64,000 bases of DNA from Phyllobacterium sp. OV277 (GCF_900104355.1 NZ_FNIY01000001.1:372001-436000), one strand, 5' to 3'. Shown: positions 1-8,953, counted from the first letter of the stretch. A program made the numbers and translations. The notes: generated by a model not told the origin, from the letters alone.

Positions 1-173
1 CGACCATTGTCGATACCAGCCCGTTCTCGACCAATGGCGCGCTTGTGGTGGCCAATGCACCGGAAGCCGAGCGGGAGAGCGTCCTGCGCAAACTGCTTGT
101 TTACAGCGCGCTGATTGCGGTCATCGGCCCCATTATCGCCTGGCTGGTTCTCGTCGTCCCCGGCGCGATCTAG
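1..173 (+). CDS. C-terminal end of a membrane permease (partial)
   Basis: The window opens inside a reading frame (frame 3) that ends at the TAG at 171-173. The visible 56 residues contain a VDTSPFSTNGALVVAN motif, a short charged stretch, and one strongly hydrophobic terminal helix of about 25 residues. The SPFST-type motif followed by a last membrane helix resembles the end of SLC13/MatC-like dicarboxylate permeases. The family call is inferred from this short motif only; substrate and full length cannot be seen. Confidence 0.5.
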   Translation, partial: TIVDTSPFSTNGALVVANAPEAERESVLRKLLVYSALIAVIGPIIAWLVLVVPGAI

Positions 174-225
174 GCGCAAAATTCAAGTCAGCGCATCGGC
201 TCCCAGTCTGTGCGCTGACTGACAC

Positions 226-966
226 TTATGTTCTGACAATCGATATTTTGCCATCATTGCCGATTTCGGCGGTGATGTCGTTATAGTCGGTGATGGCTGC
301 GTGCTGCGTGGCGAGCTTATGCACCTGCGTTGCCGTTATCACCAGCACCTCGGCTCCGGCCGCCTCTCCCGCCTGAATTCCTGCGGGCGCATCTTCGAAA
401 ACCAGACAATCGGCAATGTCGACGCCAAGCTTCTTGGCGCCAAGCAGATAGCATTGCGGATCGGGCTTGCCGATCGATACGTCCTCGGCTGTCACCATAA
501 TCTCGGGAAAAGGAATTCCCGCCGCTTCCATACGCCGTTTTGCCAGCAGAGCCGGAGCCGATGTAACGATGGCCCAGCTCTCTGGCGGCAGCGATTTCAG
601 AAATGCGACAGCACCGGGAATAGCAACAATGCCTTCCACGTCGTCAATCTCCGCCCGCTCAATTTCGGCGGCTTCTGCCACGGCATCAACGCCGGGCAAT
701 CCAAGACGGCTAATCGTATCGACACCGCGCGAACCATGCATGGTTGGCATGAAGGCTTCGACATCAAGACCTTTGCTGCGCGCCCAGTCACCCCAGACAC
801 GCTCGGCAGCAGCAAGCGAATTGAGGACGGTACCGTCCATATCGAAAAGCAGGGCTGAAAATGGCTTGTTGAAAACCGGAGAAGTCGCTGAAGACAATTT
901 GTATTTCCTTTTGATTGGCAAAACCATCGATACACAATTGCCGCGCTTGCCCGCAACGCCTGTCAT
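226..966 (-). CDS. HAD-superfamily phosphatase (sugar-phosphatase type)
   Basis: A 246-residue HAD hydrolase of the beta-phosphoglucomutase/sugar-phosphatase branch, expected to remove phosphate from small cytoplasmic metabolites. Motif I is DMDGT (catalytic Asp42, Asp44), the motif III lysine is in GKPDPQCY, and motif IV is FEDAPAGIQAG. The helical cap lies between motifs I and II, as in subclass I. I chose the ATG at 964-966 because AGGAAA sits about 7 nt upstream. That leaves an N-terminal extension of about 33 residues before the fold begins, so a later start (ATG at 925-927) is possible. The reading frame continues upstream to 1017 without a ribosome site. The gene is divergent from the VOC gene at 1029. 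The substrate is not predictable from sequence. Confidence 0.85.
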   Translation of the reverse strand: MTGVAGKRGNCVSMVLPIKRKYKLSSATSPVFNKPFSALLFDMDGTVLNSLAAAERVWGDWARSKGLDVEAFMPTMHGSRGVDTISRLGLPGVDAVAEAAEIERAEIDDVEGIVAIPGAVAFLKSLPPESWAIVTSAPALLAKRRMEAAGIPFPEIMVTAEDVSIGKPDPQCYLLGAKKLGVDIADCLVFEDAPAGIQAGEAAGAEVLVITATQVHKLATQHAAITDYNDITAEIGNDGKISIVRT

Positions 967-1028
967 GCTAATTTCCTGATACGAATCTGACTGCATTGCG
1001 ACATGCGCGGCTGCCAAAGGAGAAATCC

Positions 1029-1411
1029 ATGTTTTCCCACTTCCACATCGGCACGAATGATTTTGCGCGCGCTTCGCATTCTACACGCCGATCATGGAAG
1101 CGCTGGGCAACCCGCTGCGCTTTTCCGACCACGCGAAACCATGGGCTGGCTGGCAGCCACAGGGCGGAGGTCGTCCGCTGTTTCTGCTAGGTGTGCCTTT
1201 CGATGGCGAGGCAGCGCATTCAGGCAATGGCCAGATGATTGCGTTTCTGGCCTCTGATCGGGCGACTGTCGATAGGATTCATGCCTTGGCTCTTGAGAAT
1301 GGCGGGCGCTGCGAAGGTCCGCCCAGCCTGCGCCTGCATTATCATCCCAATTATTTCCGCGACCCCGATGGCAACAAGATTTGCGTCTGCAACCACGATC
1401 CGGTCGAATAG
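1029..1411 (+). pseudogene. VOC/glyoxalase-fold protein, frameshifted
   Basis: AAAGGAG at 1017-1023 precedes the ATG at 1029, which encodes MFSHFHIGTNDFARA, a normal VOC-family beginning. The frame then fails near 1073-1078. The rest of the domain (FYTPIMEALGNPL onward, ending YFRDPDGNKICVCNHDPVE) continues in another frame to the TAG at 1409-1411. One missing base in the GC-rich run gcgcgcgcttcgc would restore an intact protein of about 127 residues. VOC proteins include glyoxalases and dioxygenases; the late H-x-N-Y-x-R-D-P-D-G-N-K motif is typical. This is either a true recent mutation or a sequencing error. The gene ends 3 nt before the stop of the convergent creatininase-family gene. Confidence 0.75.
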
Positions 1412-1414
1412 GAC

Positions 1415-2116
1415 TTAGTGCCAATCGTTGTCGAGTTGCTCGCGTGTCTCAGCGACGGCTACGTCCCAAAGCGACAGCGAATCCGCATCGGGTCGCTGAA
1501 ACAGCCCGTAATAATTGCCTTCCCCGAGCATTTTGCGTTTCCGGCGGGCATCGACGCGGGCAAGCCCGCCAAAATCGATCTGTTCTTTCGGCTCCTGCGG
1601 TACCGGTGCTCCGGCAATCCTTGTCCACGGAAAATTCTCCATCCATGATGCGTGTGATGCGGCGGGATCGATCTCCATCACCTTTGCCCAGGTTTTCGGC
1701 GCGCGCCACCAGTCATGCAGTTTGACCGAGGCGTCAGGATGATCGTTCAGCCATTCGGAAATGACGGTTCCGGCAGGCGTATTACCGCCATGGCCGTTGA
1801 CCACCAGAATGCGCCTGAAACCATTGCGATACATGCTGGCGAGCAAATCGCGGATCACAAGCGCATAGGTGGCAAGACTGAATGTCAGCGTCCCCGGAAA
1901 ATCCATGAACGAGGATGCGAGCCCATAGGGCAATACAGGGAAAACCGGAACACCTGAAGGTTCCGCCGCATCGACGGCAATCTTCTCCGCCAGAATCATA
2001 TCCGTGGCAAGGCTGAGATAAGCATGTTGCTCGACACTGCCGATGGGAAGAATGCAGCGATCATCTTTCGCGACACGTTCTTCCACCTGCATCCAGTTCA
2101 TATCTGCGATTTTCAT
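1415..2116 (-). CDS. Creatininase-family amidohydrolase
   Basis: A 233-residue member of the creatininase/creatinine amidohydrolase fold, which hydrolyses cyclic or linear amides with two metal ions. The metal-site motif GSVEQHAYLSLATD lies near residues 26-39, and VNGHGGN near residue 110 is the other signature. The family also includes formamide hydrolases of riboflavin and F420 metabolism, so the substrate is open. The frame covers the whole family length. Two palindromes of ACTGTC half-sites lie 31-90 nt upstream of the start and suggest local transcriptional control. Confidence 0.85.
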   Translation of the reverse strand: MKIADMNWMQVEERVAKDDRCILPIGSVEQHAYLSLATDMILAEKIAVDAAEPSGVPVFPVLPYGLASSFMDFPGTLTFSLATYALVIRDLLASMYRNGFRRILVVNGHGGNTPAGTVISEWLNDHPDASVKLHDWWRAPKTWAKVMEIDPAASHASWMENFPWTRIAGAPVPQEPKEQIDFGGLARVDARRKRKMLGEGNYYGLFQRPDADSLSLWDVAVAETREQLDNDWH

Positions 2117-2146
2117 TCCTGCTCACCTTTTCCGGCATAGATTCAT

Positions 2147-2205
2147 ACTGTCGTTTGACAGTGGTGAAGGAGGCCATTCTCCCTCAAACTGTCAAGCCAG
2201 ACAGT
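2147..2205. promoter_or_regulatory. Two tandem ACTGTC/GACAGT palindromes (candidate operators)
   Basis: ACTGTC-N4-GACAGT at 2147-2162 is followed by ACTGTC-N6-GACAGT at 2188-2205. The dyad centres are about 42 bp apart, close to four helical turns, so a protein could bind both on one DNA face. Both lie in the gap between the creatininase-family gene (minus, start 2116) and the MscS channel gene (plus). The cognate regulator is not evident. Confidence 0.55.
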
Positions 2206-2321
2206 CAAACAAGCCTTGGCTGAATGATCTGTTTTTGCAATGAATTTTATGTCACAAGATGTGGCGGTAATCACATTCTTTATCTGTGGCGATGCCGCGG
2301 CTTCATGCATTCGGGGGGAAG

Positions 2322-3554
2322 ATGGAGAAAGAAGAGGCTGATGCGATTGCGGCCCTCGGCACTGGCGCGCTTGACGTCATTTTCCAGACGCCGCTTACCG
2401 GCTTTCTTTCGCTCGGCGCTCTCGTTCTTTCATTTGTCATAGCCAAGCTGATCACGCGGCGTCTGAAGCGCATCCGGCCGATCACCTCGCGTATCAGAAT
2501 TATAATCGACTATCTTTCAACAATCGTCCTGACCATCCTCATCCTGTTCGGATTGATGCGAGCCTTCAATGGCACGCTTGCCAATCCATTGATCTTCGTC
2601 ATTGGCGGCATACTCCTGTCATTCCTGCTTGTGCGGATTGTCGGGACGATTGTGGAACTGATCTTCAAACCCCATGATCCCTTGCGCTCCATCCTGCGCG
2701 GCTCTTCCGTCGTGTTCTGGTTGACCGTGCTTATTTATCTGTTCGGGCAATGGAACGAGACGGTCAAAAGCTTTTTCGACACGGAATATTCCATAGGCGA
2801 TGCCAAGATCAGCGTGTTGGCGATCCTGACCATCCTGTTCTTCGCCGCAATCATCATCATCGTCACCATCTGGATTTCCGAGGTATCACAGCGCTACCTG
2901 CACAAAAGAAGCGGCCTGCAACCCAATCTTGCGCTGGCGCTTGAGCGTATCATCTCGGTGACGATCTGGATCATCGCCGCGCTGATCATCATCTCGACCG
3001 CCGGGATCAACCTGACCGCCCTCGCCGCCTTCGGTGGTGCGCTCGGCATCGGGCTTGGTCTCGGTTTCCAGAAACTGGCGGCGAGCTATATCAGTGGCCT
3101 CATTCTGCTGTTTGAGCGTTCGGTTCGGGTTGGTGACAATCTGGTCAGCGACCGCATCACCGGTAAAGTCACCGAGATGACCATTCGCTATACGACCATT
3201 CATACGACCGATGGGCTGGATGTTCTGATTTCCAACGATACGCTGATCAACAGCACAATCTTCAACGAGACGCTCTCAAACAGCAATATACGGCTGGAGT
3301 TTCCCATTACCGTGGCATCGACCACCGATCTCGACGAGGCGCGCAGCATCTTTCTGGCAGCGGTGCAAAAGCAGCCGCGCGTGATGAAAGAACCCCCGCC
3401 GCAGATCTATACCGCAAGCATTGAAAACAAGAGCATCAAGCTTCTGGCCCGGTTCTGGATTAACGACCCAAGCAATGGCAGGATTGCGATCATCTCTGAT
3501 ATTAACGAGATGGTTCTGGATGAATATAAGAAAAAGGGGATCGATCTGGCCTGA
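2322..3554 (+). CDS. Mechanosensitive ion channel, MscS family
   Basis: A 410-residue inner-membrane protein with about five hydrophobic segments, then the conserved MscS pore helix and beta domain. The pore region runs GGALGIGLGLGFQKLAA (about residues 240-256) and is followed by LLFERSVRVGDNL, the start of the Sm-like cytoplasmic domain. MscS channels open under membrane tension and release solutes during osmotic downshift. The frame could begin at the GTG at 2286 or the ATG at 2292. I prefer the ATG at 2322 because a GGGGGGAA run lies just upstream. The extra N-terminal helices make it longer than E. coli MscS (286 residues), similar to medium-size MscS relatives. Confidence 0.88.
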   Translation: MEKEEADAIAALGTGALDVIFQTPLTGFLSLGALVLSFVIAKLITRRLKRIRPITSRIRIIIDYLSTIVLTILILFGLMRAFNGTLANPLIFVIGGILLSFLLVRIVGTIVELIFKPHDPLRSILRGSSVVFWLTVLIYLFGQWNETVKSFFDTEYSIGDAKISVLAILTILFFAAIIIIVTIWISEVSQRYLHKRSGLQPNLALALERIISVTIWIIAALIIISTAGINLTALAAFGGALGIGLGLGFQKLAASYISGLILLFERSVRVGDNLVSDRITGKVTEMTIRYTTIHTTDGLDVLISNDTLINSTIFNETLSNSNIRLEFPITVASTTDLDEARSIFLAAVQKQPRVMKEPPPQIYTASIENKSIKLLARFWINDPSNGRIAIISDINEMVLDEYKKKGIDLA

Positions 3555-3596
3555 CGACGAAGCAGCGGATCGTAATATTGGTGCTGGGAGGCAAAT

Positions 3597-4877
3597 ATGT
3601 CATTGAATGACGAGGTAGATCCGTACCGCAAGATAAGCCTGCGCATCATCCCGTTGATGATGGTGCTCTATCTCGTGGCATTTCTCGATCGCGTAAACAT
3701 CAGCTTTGCCGCGCTCACCATGAATGACGATGTGGGTCTGACCCCATATGTCTATGGCTGGGGCGCTGGCATATTCTTCCTCGGCTATTTCCTGTTTGAA
3801 GTGCCCAGCAACGTCATCCTCGAAAAAGTCGGCGCAAGGCTCTGGATCGCCCGCATCATGATCACATGGGGGCTGGTTTCCGCCGCCATGGCCTTCGTGC
3901 ATGGGCCGTGGAGCTTTTTCATCCTGCGTTTCCTGCTCGGCGTTGCCGAAGCCGGGTTTCTTCCCGGCATGATCCTTTATCTCACCTACTGGTTTCCTTC
4001 AGCCCAGCGGGCAAAATTCATCGGACTTTTCATGGCTGCCGTGCCGCTGGCAAGCGCCGTCGGCGCTCCTCTGTCAGGCCTGATTATCGGCATCGACAAT
4101 GTCTGGGGCCTGAAAGGCTGGCAGTGGCTTTTCATCATTGAAGGTCTCCCGTCCTGCCTGCTCGGCCTTGCCGTGCTGCGCTTTCTGCCGAACGGACCAG
4201 CACAGGCACCATGGCTGACCCTGACGGAACGCCGGATCGTGCAGGAAAGGCTCGAAGAAGATCGCCAGCTCAATCCGGGACGCACCCAGCACCGGCTCTG
4301 GCCCGCCCTTGTCGACCGGCGGGTGCTGCTGCTTGGCCTCGTCTATTTCGGTATCGTCATCGGGCTCTACGGCATTGGTCTCTGGCTGCCGCAGATGATC
4401 AAGGCCATGGGCTTTTCCAATACGCAGGTCGGCTTTATCACCGCTCTTCCCTATATTGTCAGCGCCTTGGCCATGCTGCTCTGGGGCAGGCATAGCGACA
4501 AAACGGGCGAACGGGTCTGGCATGTGGCCATTGCCGCAGCCATCAGCGCCATCGGCTTCGTCGGCAGCGTCTATCTGCAATCCAATCTGGTGGCGCTGTT
4601 TTGCCTCGGGCTTGCATCCATCGGCATCTACGCAAGCCTTGGACCCTTCTGGGCCATGCCATCAGTCTTCCTGCAGGGAACCGCAGCAGCTGGCGGTATC
4701 GCGCTGATCAACTCCGTCGGTAATCTCGGCGGTTTTGCCGGGCCCTATCTCGTTGGCTGGATCAAGCAGAGCACCGGCAGTTTCCAGATTGGCATGGGCG
4801 TGCTTGCCTGTTGTCTTGCGGCGGCGGCCGTCCTCGTCCTATTTCTCGGGCGGGAACTCAAATCCACCAGACACTAA
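3597..4877 (+). CDS. MFS transporter, anion:cation symporter (ACS) type
   Basis: A 426-residue major facilitator with twelve predicted membrane helices. The N-terminal YLVAFLDRVNISFAAL segment is the hallmark of the ACS family (tartrate, phthalate, hexuronate and glucarate carriers). A central loop of about 50 residues (near 195-245) separates the two six-helix halves. GGGAGG precedes the ATG by about 7 nt. The gene starts 43 nt after the MscS gene and converges on the FCD regulator gene at 4881. Carriers of this family are often controlled by FCD-type GntR regulators, so an organic acid anion is likely; this is inference from context. Confidence 0.85.
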   Translation: MSLNDEVDPYRKISLRIIPLMMVLYLVAFLDRVNISFAALTMNDDVGLTPYVYGWGAGIFFLGYFLFEVPSNVILEKVGARLWIARIMITWGLVSAAMAFVHGPWSFFILRFLLGVAEAGFLPGMILYLTYWFPSAQRAKFIGLFMAAVPLASAVGAPLSGLIIGIDNVWGLKGWQWLFIIEGLPSCLLGLAVLRFLPNGPAQAPWLTLTERRIVQERLEEDRQLNPGRTQHRLWPALVDRRVLLLGLVYFGIVIGLYGIGLWLPQMIKAMGFSNTQVGFITALPYIVSALAMLLWGRHSDKTGERVWHVAIAAAISAIGFVGSVYLQSNLVALFCLGLASIGIYASLGPFWAMPSVFLQGTAAAGGIALINSVGNLGGFAGPYLVGWIKQSTGSFQIGMGVLACCLAAAAVLVLFLGRELKSTRH

Positions 4878-4880
4878 AAC

Positions 4881-5555
4881 CTATTCAAACAGATCCGGAT
4901 GGTTCTTTTCGATCTCCGGCAGCACACGCAAAATCTCGGTGAGATGATAATTCATGGCCGCTTCCGCCGCATCGGGATCACCGGCATCGATTGCGCCGAT
5001 GATCGCCTGATGCTGTTCGATGAGCAATTGCATGGAAGCCGTGTTCAGCAGGCTAAGCTGGCAGGCGCGGTCCATATGCGCCTTGAGGTTACCGACGACG
5101 GACCACGCCATCGGGCAACTTGCACCTTCAGCCAGGGCAATGTGGAACTGCTCGTCAAACTTCTTAAAAGCCGTGGAATCTGATCTGGCCGCCGCTCGGG
5201 CCTGCGCCTCCAGTGCCTCATCAATCTTTTCGCGGCTTGCCGGATCAAATTCTTCACAGGCTCGCCTGACAACAGCGCTTTCGATCACCTCGCGCAGAAA
5301 CCGCGCTTCGCGCATTTTCGCAATGGAAATCTTGACGACAATCGTCCCCCGTTGCGGCAGGACTTCAACAAAATGCTGCTTGCTGAGCGCAATCAAAGCT
5401 TCGCGCACCGGCTGGCGCGACACGCCGTAACGCTCGGCAATCTCCTGCTCCGACAGCCGGACACCCGGATATAGTTCAAGCGAAACAATCGCTCTGAGTA
5501 GTTCTTTTTCGAGCCGTTGAGCTGTTGAACCACCGCGGCTGAGATCAATCGTCAA
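4881..5555 (-). CDS. GntR-family transcriptional regulator, FCD subgroup
   Basis: A 224-residue regulator. A GntR winged helix occupies about residues 8-75 (GVRLSEQEIAERYGVSRQPV is the helix-turn-helix). An all-helical FCD ligand domain follows (about 80-215), in which D/H-x-x-H metal-site residues such as those in FDEQFHIAL are visible. FCD proteins bind carboxylates or sugar acids and usually repress the neighbouring uptake and catabolic genes. This gene is divergent from the TRAP transporter and its stop lies 3 nt from the stop of the MFS gene, so both transporters are candidate targets. Repeated GTATGGTA-like words lie just upstream of its start. Confidence 0.9.
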   Translation of the reverse strand: MTIDLSRGGSTAQRLEKELLRAIVSLELYPGVRLSEQEIAERYGVSRQPVREALIALSKQHFVEVLPQRGTIVVKISIAKMREARFLREVIESAVVRRACEEFDPASREKIDEALEAQARAAARSDSTAFKKFDEQFHIALAEGASCPMAWSVVGNLKAHMDRACQLSLLNTASMQLLIEQHQAIIGAIDAGDPDAAEAAMNYHLTEILRVLPEIEKNHPDLFE

Positions 5556-5590
5556 AATAAGCTCCTCCCATCCGCTTGCATTGCATCGAT

Positions 5591-5620
5591 TACCATATCA
5601 TACTACCATACTAGTATATG
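5591..5620. promoter_or_regulatory. Candidate FCD/GntR operator upstream of the regulator gene
   Basis: The minus-strand reading gives repeated GTATGGTA, GTATGATA and ATGGTA words. They overlap a perfect ATACTAGTAT palindrome at 5608-5617. The site is 36-65 nt upstream of the GntR start and 250 nt upstream of dctP. GGTA/TACC half-sites are usual for FCD regulators; assignment here is by position and motif shape. Confidence 0.4.
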
Positions 5621-5809
5621 CCACGCCATTTGAGGTCAAGCGACGGCCTGTTTGCGAACCACGATAAGGTGCCAGAACACCCCATATCTGTTTCGCACAT
5701 CATCCCGCCCGAACCAAGCTGAGCCTGCGCATAAACAACAGCACGCCGATCCGGTTGAGGAGCCGCCGTCGTGTTTCAAGCCGCCCTGATAAAGAGCGGT
5801 AAAACGGGG

Positions 5810-5856
5810 GACGCCGGGGGTGGCGTCTGGAACAGTGAGGACCACCTGTGTGGTCC
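5810..5856 (+). promoter_or_regulatory. Tandem stem-loops just upstream of the dctP ribosome site
   Basis: Two short hairpins lie in the leader. GACGCC-N6-GGCGTC spans 5810-5827. GGACCAC-N4-GTGGTCC spans 5839-5856 with a perfect 7 bp stem. The second ends 2 nt before the GGAGGAG ribosome site (5859-5865) of dctP. They could modulate translation or protect the mRNA 5' end. The rest of the 5556-5870 gap shows only the operator-like repeats near 5600. Confidence 0.45.
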
Positions 5857-5870
5857 GTGGAGGAGTTACT

Positions 5871-6884
5871 ATGAAGGATATTCGCCTGACACGCCGTGCA
5901 TTTGGCCTTGGCCTTGCTGGTACCGGAACATTTGCCATTATCGGTCGCGCAACACGAGCAGAAGCTGCTCCCATTGCCTTGCGCATGTCATCATCCCTAC
6001 CCGCTGATCCCAATTCCGCGCATTGGCTCTGGTATGACCGCTTTCAAAGTGGCCTGAAGAACAAGCTTGGCGATGCGGTGGAGATCAAATATTTTCCTGA
6101 CAATCAGCTCGGCAAGGAGGCCGACATTGTCGGTCAGGTCAAGCTCGGCATTGTCGACATGATGATCTCTGGTTCCTCGATCTGGGGAACACTGGCACCC
6201 GAGATCGGTGTGCTTGATCTTGGCTATCTGTTCGACTCAATGGATGCCGCTGGTCCAGTGCTTGATGGCAATGCGGGCAAGGTGCTGAACGGTATTTTTG
6301 CCGACAAGATCGGCGTTGAAGTCGTAAGCTGGGCCTATAGTCTTGGCGGGCGCAACGTGACAGCGCGCCAGCCAGCCAATACGCCGGAACTGCTCAAGGG
6401 TCAAAAGATCCGCGTCCTGCCGGTTGCCAATTTCGTTGCCACGTTGAAGGCCATGGGCGCTTCACCAACCCCGATGTCACTCGGCGAAGTCTATACTGCC
6501 CTGCAAACCGGGGTTATCGACGGGCTTGAGCACGACGCTCCCACCGTTCTTGCGCTCAAATGCTATGAGGTGGCCAAGCACATCTCCCTCACCCAGCATA
6601 TCTGCAATCCGCAGACCATCGTCATCGGCAAGCGCGCCCTGTCAAAGATTCCAGCGGAACACCTGCCCGCTTTCCGGGAAGCGGCAGCCGAGGCATCCAC
6701 CTTCCAGCGCAGCAAAGCAAACGAGATCGAAGCCAGCGCATTGGCAAAATTGCGCAGCAATGGTGTGACAACACACGAGGTCGACCGTGCGGCTTTCAAG
6801 CAACTTGTCATGCCACTCTGGAGCGAATTTACCAAGACCTATCCAAGCACCAAGCCAGTGCTTGACTCGATCCACAAGGCCTGA
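5871..6884 (+). CDS. TRAP transporter substrate-binding protein (DctP family)
   Basis: A 337-residue periplasmic receptor of a TRAP transporter. The N-terminus has a twin-arginine signal (TRRAFGLGLAG, with probable cleavage after RAEA), so it is likely exported folded. Family signatures are GKEADIVGQVKLGIVDM near residue 85 and the carboxylate-binding Arg region GQKIRVLPVANF near residue 180. The ATG at 5871 follows a strong GGAGGAG; an in-frame codon upstream at 5820 has no such site. The fused membrane subunit starts 9 nt downstream, so the two form an operon. The likely ligand is an organic acid; the exact substrate cannot be read from the sequence. Confidence 0.9.
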   Translation: MKDIRLTRRAFGLGLAGTGTFAIIGRATRAEAAPIALRMSSSLPADPNSAHWLWYDRFQSGLKNKLGDAVEIKYFPDNQLGKEADIVGQVKLGIVDMMISGSSIWGTLAPEIGVLDLGYLFDSMDAAGPVLDGNAGKVLNGIFADKIGVEVVSWAYSLGGRNVTARQPANTPELLKGQKIRVLPVANFVATLKAMGASPTPMSLGEVYTALQTGVIDGLEHDAPTVLALKCYEVAKHISLTQHICNPQTIVIGKRALSKIPAEHLPAFREAAAEASTFQRSKANEIEASALAKLRSNGVTTHEVDRAAFKQLVMPLWSEFTKTYPSTKPVLDSIHKA

Positions 6885-6892
6885 GGTCAACC

Positions 6893-8770
6893 ATGTCCGT
6901 CGAGGCTGCACTCCCCACCTCCCACGCACCAGCCGTCCGGGGAGCGCCGTTTATCGGCGCGCTCCTGCGCATTGTCGAGATTCTCGCCGCCATCGCCCTG
7001 GCCGCCGATCTCCTGCTGGTCATCTCAGCCGTCCTTTGGCGCTATATCTTCAACGACACCATTTTATGGGCCGATGAAGTCGCCCGCATGCTGCTCATAG
7101 CCGTTGCCTTTCTGGGTGGAGCAGCGGCAGTCGCAAAGGGCAACCATGTCGGCATCCGTATCTTACGCGACAAGCTGGCTCCACAGCACGCAGCCCGTGT
7201 CGAAACAGCCGGTTTATGGATCGAACTTGGGGTAACGCTCGCTGTAGCGATTTTCGCTATCCAGTACTGCGAATCCGCCTCAACACAGGTCACATCAACT
7301 GGCTGGCCGCAAAACCTCTTCATGTATCCGCTTGTCGTCGGCGGCTTCTGCATGGCGATTTTCACCGCAGCGCGGCTGCTTGTTTATCCCAAGGCCGATA
7401 TCCTTGCGGGTCTGGCAGGGCTTCTTGTTCTCGCCGGTGTCGTTGCGCTCTGGAGCATTGTCTTTCCCGCACTCGCACCAAGCCCGCTTTTCCTCATGCT
7501 CGGCGGCTTTGCGATTTGCCTGTCCAGCGGCATTCCCATCGCCTTTTCGCTCTGCGTCGGCGCCCTGCTCTACATTTTCGGCGATGGCTTTATTCCATTC
7601 GCTGTCTTTGCCCAGCAGGCATCAAGCGGCATCGATAATTTCGTGCTGCTCGCCATCCCCTTCTTTGTTCTCACCGGCCTTGCCATGGAAGTGAACGGCA
7701 TGTCGGTGCGCCTGATCGAACTGCTGCGCCGTGGCGTCGGCAAGCGCAAGGGCGGGCTCAACATCGTCACCATTCTCAGCATGGTGCTGTTCTCAGGCAT
7801 TTCAGGCTCGAAACTTGCGGATGTTACTGCTGTTGGCACGGTCATGATCCCGGCAATGCGCCGCTCGGGTCATGATCCGTCCGAGGGCGTGGCTCTATTG
7901 GCCGCCAGTGCCGTGATGGCCGAAACCATTCCGCCCTGTATCAACCTCATCATTCTCGGCTATGTCGCTAATCTCTCCATCGGCGGTCTGTTTGCCGCCG
8001 GTATCTACCCGGCCATCCTGATGGCAGGTGCGCTGATCCTCGGCGTCATCATTTTCTCGAAGAAAGCACCGCCTGCCCCGGTGGAAACCTCAGGCCGCAG
8101 CCTGACCAATCTTCTGTGGAGCGGTGCTGTCAGCCTTGGCGTTATTGTCATTATTTTCGGCGGTTATCGCTCCGGCTTTGCCACGGCCACCGAAATCGGC
8201 GCCTTTGCTGTTGCCTATGCGCTGCTTGTCGGACGTCTGGTATTCAAAGAATTGACATGGCGTAGCACGGTGACGCTGTTTGTTCGTTCGGCAACGCTGG
8301 CGGGCATGATCCTCTTCGTGGTGGCCGCATCACAGACTGTCGCCTTCTCGCTGACCATTGATCAGGTGCCGCATATGCTGGCGGAGGCCATGATCAATCT
8401 CAGCCATGGTGCCGGTTCATGGGCATTCATCATTGCCTCCATCCTGATCCTTATCGTTATGGGTGCGGCGCTTGAAGGCGCTCCGGCGCTGATCATCTTC
8501 GGCCCGCTGCTCATTCCCGTGGCGCAGAGCTTTGGCATCCACCCGCTGCATTATGGCATTGTCCTGATCGTTGCGATGGGGCTTGGCCTGTTCGCGCCGC
8601 CATTGGGGCTCGGTCTCTATACAAGCTGCGCGGTGGGCGGGGTATCTCTCGAAGCAACGGTCAGGCCAATCGCGAAATATCTGCTGATCCTGTTCGTCTG
8701 TCTGCTGCTGATTGCTTTCATCCCGGAAATCACCTTGTCGCTGCCGCGCTATATGGGCTTTTTGCATTAA
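6893..8770 (+). CDS. TRAP transporter fused membrane subunit (DctQM)
   Basis: A 625-residue fusion of the small DctQ subunit (about residues 20-180, four helices, with the FNDTILWADEVARMLL signature) and the large DctM subunit (about 195-625, about twelve helices, with the FSGISGSKLADVTAVGT signature). DctQM uses the sodium gradient to take up the ligand delivered by the periplasmic receptor. GAGGT lies just upstream of the ATG. Fused QM subunits are common in proteobacteria. A strong intrinsic terminator follows 24 nt after the stop, closing the two-gene operon. Confidence 0.92.
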   Translation: MSVEAALPTSHAPAVRGAPFIGALLRIVEILAAIALAADLLLVISAVLWRYIFNDTILWADEVARMLLIAVAFLGGAAAVAKGNHVGIRILRDKLAPQHAARVETAGLWIELGVTLAVAIFAIQYCESASTQVTSTGWPQNLFMYPLVVGGFCMAIFTAARLLVYPKADILAGLAGLLVLAGVVALWSIVFPALAPSPLFLMLGGFAICLSSGIPIAFSLCVGALLYIFGDGFIPFAVFAQQASSGIDNFVLLAIPFFVLTGLAMEVNGMSVRLIELLRRGVGKRKGGLNIVTILSMVLFSGISGSKLADVTAVGTVMIPAMRRSGHDPSEGVALLAASAVMAETIPPCINLIILGYVANLSIGGLFAAGIYPAILMAGALILGVIIFSKKAPPAPVETSGRSLTNLLWSGAVSLGVIVIIFGGYRSGFATATEIGAFAVAYALLVGRLVFKELTWRSTVTLFVRSATLAGMILFVVAASQTVAFSLTIDQVPHMLAEAMINLSHGAGSWAFIIASILILIVMGAALEGAPALIIFGPLLIPVAQSFGIHPLHYGIVLIVAMGLGLFAPPLGLGLYTSCAVGGVSLEATVRPIAKYLLILFVCLLLIAFIPEITLSLPRYMGFLH

Positions 8771-8794
8771 CCTGTAACCGCAGCAAAGCCATGC

Positions 8795-8822
8795 AATGCC
8801 GGGCCCTGTGCCCGGCATTTTT
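8795..8822 (+). terminator. Intrinsic terminator of the TRAP operon
   Basis: AATGCCGGGC (8795-8804) pairs perfectly with GCCCGGCATT (8810-8819) around a 5-nt loop, followed by a run of T to 8822. It sits just after the DctQM stop. Confidence 0.88.
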
Positions 8823-8953
8823 ATGCCCACCGCAAATGCGCACAGCCGTCATATGACAGTTGCGCTTTTGATCTCCGCTGGAAGAGTGTCGCGCGAAATG
8901 CCAATCATTGGGTCGCCAGCGATTGGACATTGTCTAAAATCGGGCAGGAATAT

